From: a virus
Length of the DNA: 40,797 bases
Strand: one strand, 5' to 3'
IMG/VR virus record: IMGVR_UViG_3300043398_000445
Coordinates: 1-40,797 of that record
Shown here: positions 39,401 through 40,797 of the stretch, in pieces
Numbering within the stretch: position 1 is the first letter of the stretch
Layout of the letters: each line of letters opens with the position of its first letter
Translations under genes and position numbers: made by a program
Notes under the pieces: generated by a model
The model's database searches: none
What the model was told of the DNA's origin: nothing
What the model saw: the letters and a program-made list of their open reading frames with translations, nothing else

Positions 39401-39631
39401 GCCGGCGAGGAGCTGGACGATCAGTTCCTCATGCGGATGAACCTGCTCTTTGACCTCGACGGGGCGGGCTCTCCCGCGTTCAGCCAGAGGGCAGCCAACG
39501 TGGCCAGGAGCTACGTCCCGCCGGAAGCTCAGGCCGCGCAGAGCCAGAAGCCGTTCGCGCCGAAGATGGCCTCCCGGGTCAGCCCCAGCAACGTGGCCAT
39601 CACGGGGCCCACCTACGGCACCTTGAGCTAG
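36458..39631 (+). CDS. Large internal virion (ejection) protein, 1057 aa
   Basis: ATG at 36458 overlaps the previous stop. Two Gly/Ala-rich hydrophobic regions stand out: GTGGVAGLATGAGRVAAKG to EALGGGAVAAS (about residues 110-170) and IGGALGALAGGLPGAILGGG (about 745-765), possible membrane-inserting parts. Between them are long charged helices (ALKSEAEDVVERVARGES, DLNELNKLSQGIRERA). The protein is the last of the virion operon. It corresponds in size and place to the largest podovirus ejection protein. No lysozyme or transglycosylase motif was recognised. It ends three bases before the convergent left-arm operon. Confidence 0.68.
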   Translation: MPGPLRSGGKLVLVAPGTGELILSDDETAAQQLGAGYQPATPEDVERHNTQEQYGSIAQQSLAQAERAVRGATLGQVEGFGSEEDIRGRAELSEEEHPYLSFAADVAPDIALSIGTGGVAGLATGAGRVAAKGALKGGVRAALGAAAKAAPRAALIGEALGGGAVAASQEAFSEGRQFLHDDPVEDAYNMLFWSGLGGALSAVPGATRVLKGGKATGELVTEAELQAAREAGELSRAREVMPLPEEAGARTRGEPTTSDPATVEQYARAGNEIPPPSMRPPASEAAVPESGTVLKATGETVEGAAPAAEAVEQATPLDAYVASFEPAQQAEVLDEIEHQILERFEELGKRPGKPGSRSWQTIEDEIVQARIKEAGGEFTPVPTPAAPKPLEVTPGSAQRATEATADRGVARAEREALKSEAEDVVERVARGESPIREGGGWTRDARLARYQPEIIEVATKEARSDLNELNKLSQGIRERAVKQSDVAKNISDNLSGQQSAARQIALAGSELAGSLRADAMALGKALGKKRPAYFSGTARDLALSLVERTKRIGEMTDGAAIFNELDDLKRIVDSHKVALEQGSRKSAKDPLAYQNLIPRVEEFANQIRSQLESVETFGRAGEMQRAYNATYHNKWFPAKQVFEDAVFKVTGRDYKAFSTMDAWESKITQLLSSPNTGERRHVVDMLDALKEMAEQRAKYGTASKAETGRITELVDKIHRTFGLADETTAAVRRMQDVNTVATGIGGALGALAGGLPGAILGGGLAKGVGEFTTGRFRNAFSNLREATANSVERSVDDWIETSRSRGGSNVPARKRAAKLSPEDQQALSTAKRRGATIGFSQFLGEDDSPQSAYAKKRDALMDDEKFAAAFSDEFGDMAAEHPQAYLVAAGKAAEVRKFLLDRMPTSIAISMRNPKGYPPTNESIEDWSVYYNAATDPRSVLKSLSRGDIRPQEIETLRTLYPQRYEQLQSSMLTKITTATEAGEELDDQFLMRMNLLFDLDGAGSPAFSQRAANVARSYVPPEAQAAQSQKPFAPKMASRVSPSNVAITGPTYGTLS

Positions 39632-39634
39632 GAG

Positions 39635-39793
39635 TCAGCTAGAGCGCTGTCTCCTCGCCTCCACGGCCCTCTGCCCCTCCGGCGACTGCTCCCACCTCTG
39701 CCTCACCTTGCGGGCCCAGAGGGAGTAGCGGCGGGGGTCTTGGAGGAGGGCGAGGAAGCGCTCTTCGGCTTCGGTGAGGGGGTCGTCAGGCAT
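39635..39793 (-). CDS. Small helical protein at the end of the left-arm operon, 52 aa
   Basis: ATG at 39793 lies inside the end of the preceding gene (8-base overlap). The product starts MPDDPLTEAEERFLALLQD and continues as a basic helix (YSLWARKVRQRWEQSPEG). Family unknown. It is the last gene of the leftward run and meets the virion operon tail to tail. Confidence 0.55.
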   Translation of the reverse strand: MPDDPLTEAEERFLALLQDPRRYSLWARKVRQRWEQSPEGQRAVEARRQRSS

Positions 39794-40043
39794 CGCCCTG
39801 ACACTGGTATTGGTGGCGAGCGCTCTCGACCCAAATGAGACCCAGCGCCGGGCACATGATGGCTCCTCTCCTGCACTGCTGCCGGCGCGGGGAGGTGCAG
39901 GGGCGGCGGTGTGCCTGCTTCTGCTCGTGGAGCCAGCCGAGCACGCACGCCTTGCTGGGCTCCCAGTCGCCAAACCAGGGCGTGCCGTACCCCCGGGCCC
40001 GGCACGCGCTCCAGCGCTGCTCCAGGGTCGAGCAGGGGGTCAT
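39786..40043 (-). CDS. Cysteine-rich hypothetical protein, 85 aa
   Basis: ATG at 40043 overlaps the upstream stop (ATGA). Six or more cysteines are spread through the chain (PCSTLEQRWSACRARG, SKACVLGWLHEQ, RPCTSPRRQQCRRG, IMCPALG, QYQCQ), with many Arg and Trp. Metal or disulfide stabilisation is possible. No family is recognised. Confidence 0.6.
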   Translation of the reverse strand: MTPCSTLEQRWSACRARGYGTPWFGDWEPSKACVLGWLHEQKQAHRRPCTSPRRQQCRRGAIMCPALGLIWVESARHQYQCQGDA

Positions 40044-40237
40044 TGCCGAATCCACATACCGCCTTCCGTTGCGCAGTTGCACCCGATGACCCGCACGGTG
40101 CCGAGCGCTCCCGGGATGGTCCTGCAGCGCGCAGGCTTGCCGCACATCGGGCAGTCGACGATGGTCTCTGGAGGGTGAGGCTCGCCGCGGTCCTGGTAGG
40201 CCTTCACCATCGCCTTCAGGTCGTCGATCGCGCTCAC
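40040..40237 (-). CDS. Zinc-ribbon protein, 65 aa
   Basis: GTG at 40237 overlaps the stop of the nuclease gene (GTGA). The N-terminal helix IDDLKAMVKAYQDRG is followed by CPMCGKPARC, then GCNC about 18 residues later, a standard small zinc-ribbon layout. Possibly a nucleic-acid-binding accessory to the neighbouring nuclease; inferred from position. Confidence 0.7.
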   Translation of the reverse strand: MSAIDDLKAMVKAYQDRGEPHPPETIVDCPMCGKPARCRTIPGALGTVRVIGCNCATEGGMWIRQ

Positions 40238-40548
40238 CCCGTCATCCTCCTCAGCTGGTCGACGGCGTCCTGAGCGCTCGTGGCGGTGATGCGGGGGTAG
40301 CCTGGGGTGCGCGCCCGCCACTTCAGCTGGGCCTTCGTGTAGCGGACGGGCGGCACCTTCACCTCCACAGGCAACCAGTAGTGCTGCAGGTGGCCGTTCA
40401 CGAGCCGGCGCTGGAGCCCCACGAGCAAGTCCTCGCACCCGCCACCGACCCCGCTGAGATCCATGACGGGGAAGCCGAGCGCCTCGATGGCCTCCCGGAT
40501 GGCCCTCTGGTTCTGGTCGTCCTTGCCCTTGGCGGCGGGGTTTCTCAT
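40234..40548 (-). CDS. VRR-NUC/Holliday-resolvase-like nuclease
   Basis: A 104-aa protein; ATG at 40548 overlaps the stop of the junction-spanning gene (ATGA). DDQNQRAIREAIEALGF is the first helix. VMDLSGVGGGCEDLLVG carries Asp40 of the PD-(D/E)xK core, with Glu instead of the common Pro before it. LPVEVKVPP has Glu62 and Lys64, and YTKAQLKWRA supplies the usual Gln. The last part, ITATSAQDAVDQLRRM, is the typical closing helix. Such small phage nucleases cut branched DNA or nick during replication and recombination, and this fits its place beside the recombination genes. Confidence 0.78.
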   Translation of the reverse strand: MRNPAAKGKDDQNQRAIREAIEALGFPVMDLSGVGGGCEDLLVGLQRRLVNGHLQHYWLPVEVKVPPVRYTKAQLKWRARTPGYPRITATSAQDAVDQLRRMTG

Positions 40549-40797
40549 GGCAGGTTGCTCATCCAGCGGAGGACCACGTTGCCGATCCCGGTGAGCACGC
40601 TGCCAGCGAGAGCCTTCTCGTCGCTCCACTGCCGGTGCAGGAACTTGATGTCCTTCAGGTAGCCGTGCAGGCGCTCGCTCTCCAGGCGCACCCGGACCCG
40701 CTCCAGCTCCTCTGCGGTCTCCCTCAGCTCCCGTTCGGCGATGTCCGCGCGGCGGTCGCTCCGGCAGATGGGGCAGGGCCCGGCGATGCCGTGGTTG
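40545..40797 (-). CDS. Zinc-binding/coiled-coil small protein, 3' part (gene crosses the contig join)
   Basis: This is the downstream portion of the gene that begins at 207. Bases 40671-40797 repeat the coding sequence of 1-127, and 40670-40545 add the last 42 codons (starting LHGYLKDIKFLHRQW, ending WMSNLP and TGA). Its stop overlaps the ATG of the VRR-NUC-like gene. Confidence 0.8.
   Translation of the reverse strand, partial: NHGIAGPCPICRSDRRADIAERELRETAEELERVRVRLESERLHGYLKDIKFLHRQWSDEKALAGSVLTGIGNVVLRWMSNLP
40671..40797. repeat. Terminal duplication, right copy
   Basis: Exact copy of bases 1-127, as described for the left copy. One of the two should be removed to obtain the 40,670-bp circle. 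Confidence 0.95.

Noticed and set aside
1-40797. tRNA genes, CRISPR arrays, insertion sequences
   Set aside because: No T-loop-like GGTTCRA sequence with matching acceptor arms, no regular repeat-spacer array and no transposase were seen on reading both strands.

Overview
The window looks like a complete genome of a temperate, short-tailed (podovirus-type) phage, assembled as a circle. The first 127 bases are repeated exactly at the end (1-127 = 40671-40797), and a leftward reading frame runs intact across the join, so the unique length is 40,670 bp. The short-tail assignment rests on a long portal (674 aa), a large nozzle/stabilisation-type tail protein (992 aa), a connector-like adaptor and three very large Ala/Gln-rich internal (ejection) proteins, with no tape measure, sheath or tail-tube gene. 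A tyrosine integrase and an excisionase-like neighbour indicate lysogeny. DNA is strongly GC-rich and starts are often GTG. The host is probably a GC-rich Gram-negative bacterium, because two lipoproteins with lipoboxes are present; a myxobacterium-like host is only a guess.

Layout. (1) A leftward run of about 28 genes goes from 11159 down to position 1 and continues across the join to 39635. It holds the excisionase-like protein, integrase, a J-domain protein, a replication-initiator-like protein with iteron-like repeats inside its gene, a sigma-factor-like protein, several zinc-ribbon miniproteins, a fused flap-nuclease/RecT-like recombinase, HNH and VRR-NUC-type nucleases and many small unknowns. 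Most neighbours overlap by 1-4 bases (ATGA, GTGA, TTGA, TGATG). (2) At 11160-12645 there is a divergent control region, two or three small rightward genes and a roughly 400-base hairpin-rich stretch with no convincing gene. (3) At 12632-14386 lies a leftward lysis cassette: small lipoprotein, coiled-coil/membrane protein, 40-aa membrane protein, CHAP-type endolysin and two small unknowns. (4) At 14566-17525 are the small terminase subunit (rightward), the large terminase subunit (leftward, opposite to its partners) and small genes. (5) At 17518-39631 are the rightward virion genes: portal, scaffold, proteasome-like Ntn hydrolase, tandem GroES-like protein, major capsid protein, decoration-type proteins including a LamG-like one, adaptor, tail fibre, nozzle and ejection proteins. 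They are interrupted by a leftward lipoprotein with a metzincin-like zinc-protease motif (29012-29554), which looks like a lysogenic-conversion (moron) gene.

Most notable: a single polypeptide joining a complete 5'-3' FEN-type nuclease to a RecT-like annealing protein; a phage-encoded proteostasis set (J-domain protein, double GroES-like protein, proteasome-like hydrolase); a sigma-like factor in the early operon; iteron-like dyads in the replication gene; an S74-type self-cleaving chaperone domain on an internal virion protein; and the inverted large terminase gene. No DNA polymerase, helicase or CI-like repressor was recognised. All family assignments come from reading motifs by eye; no database search was run.
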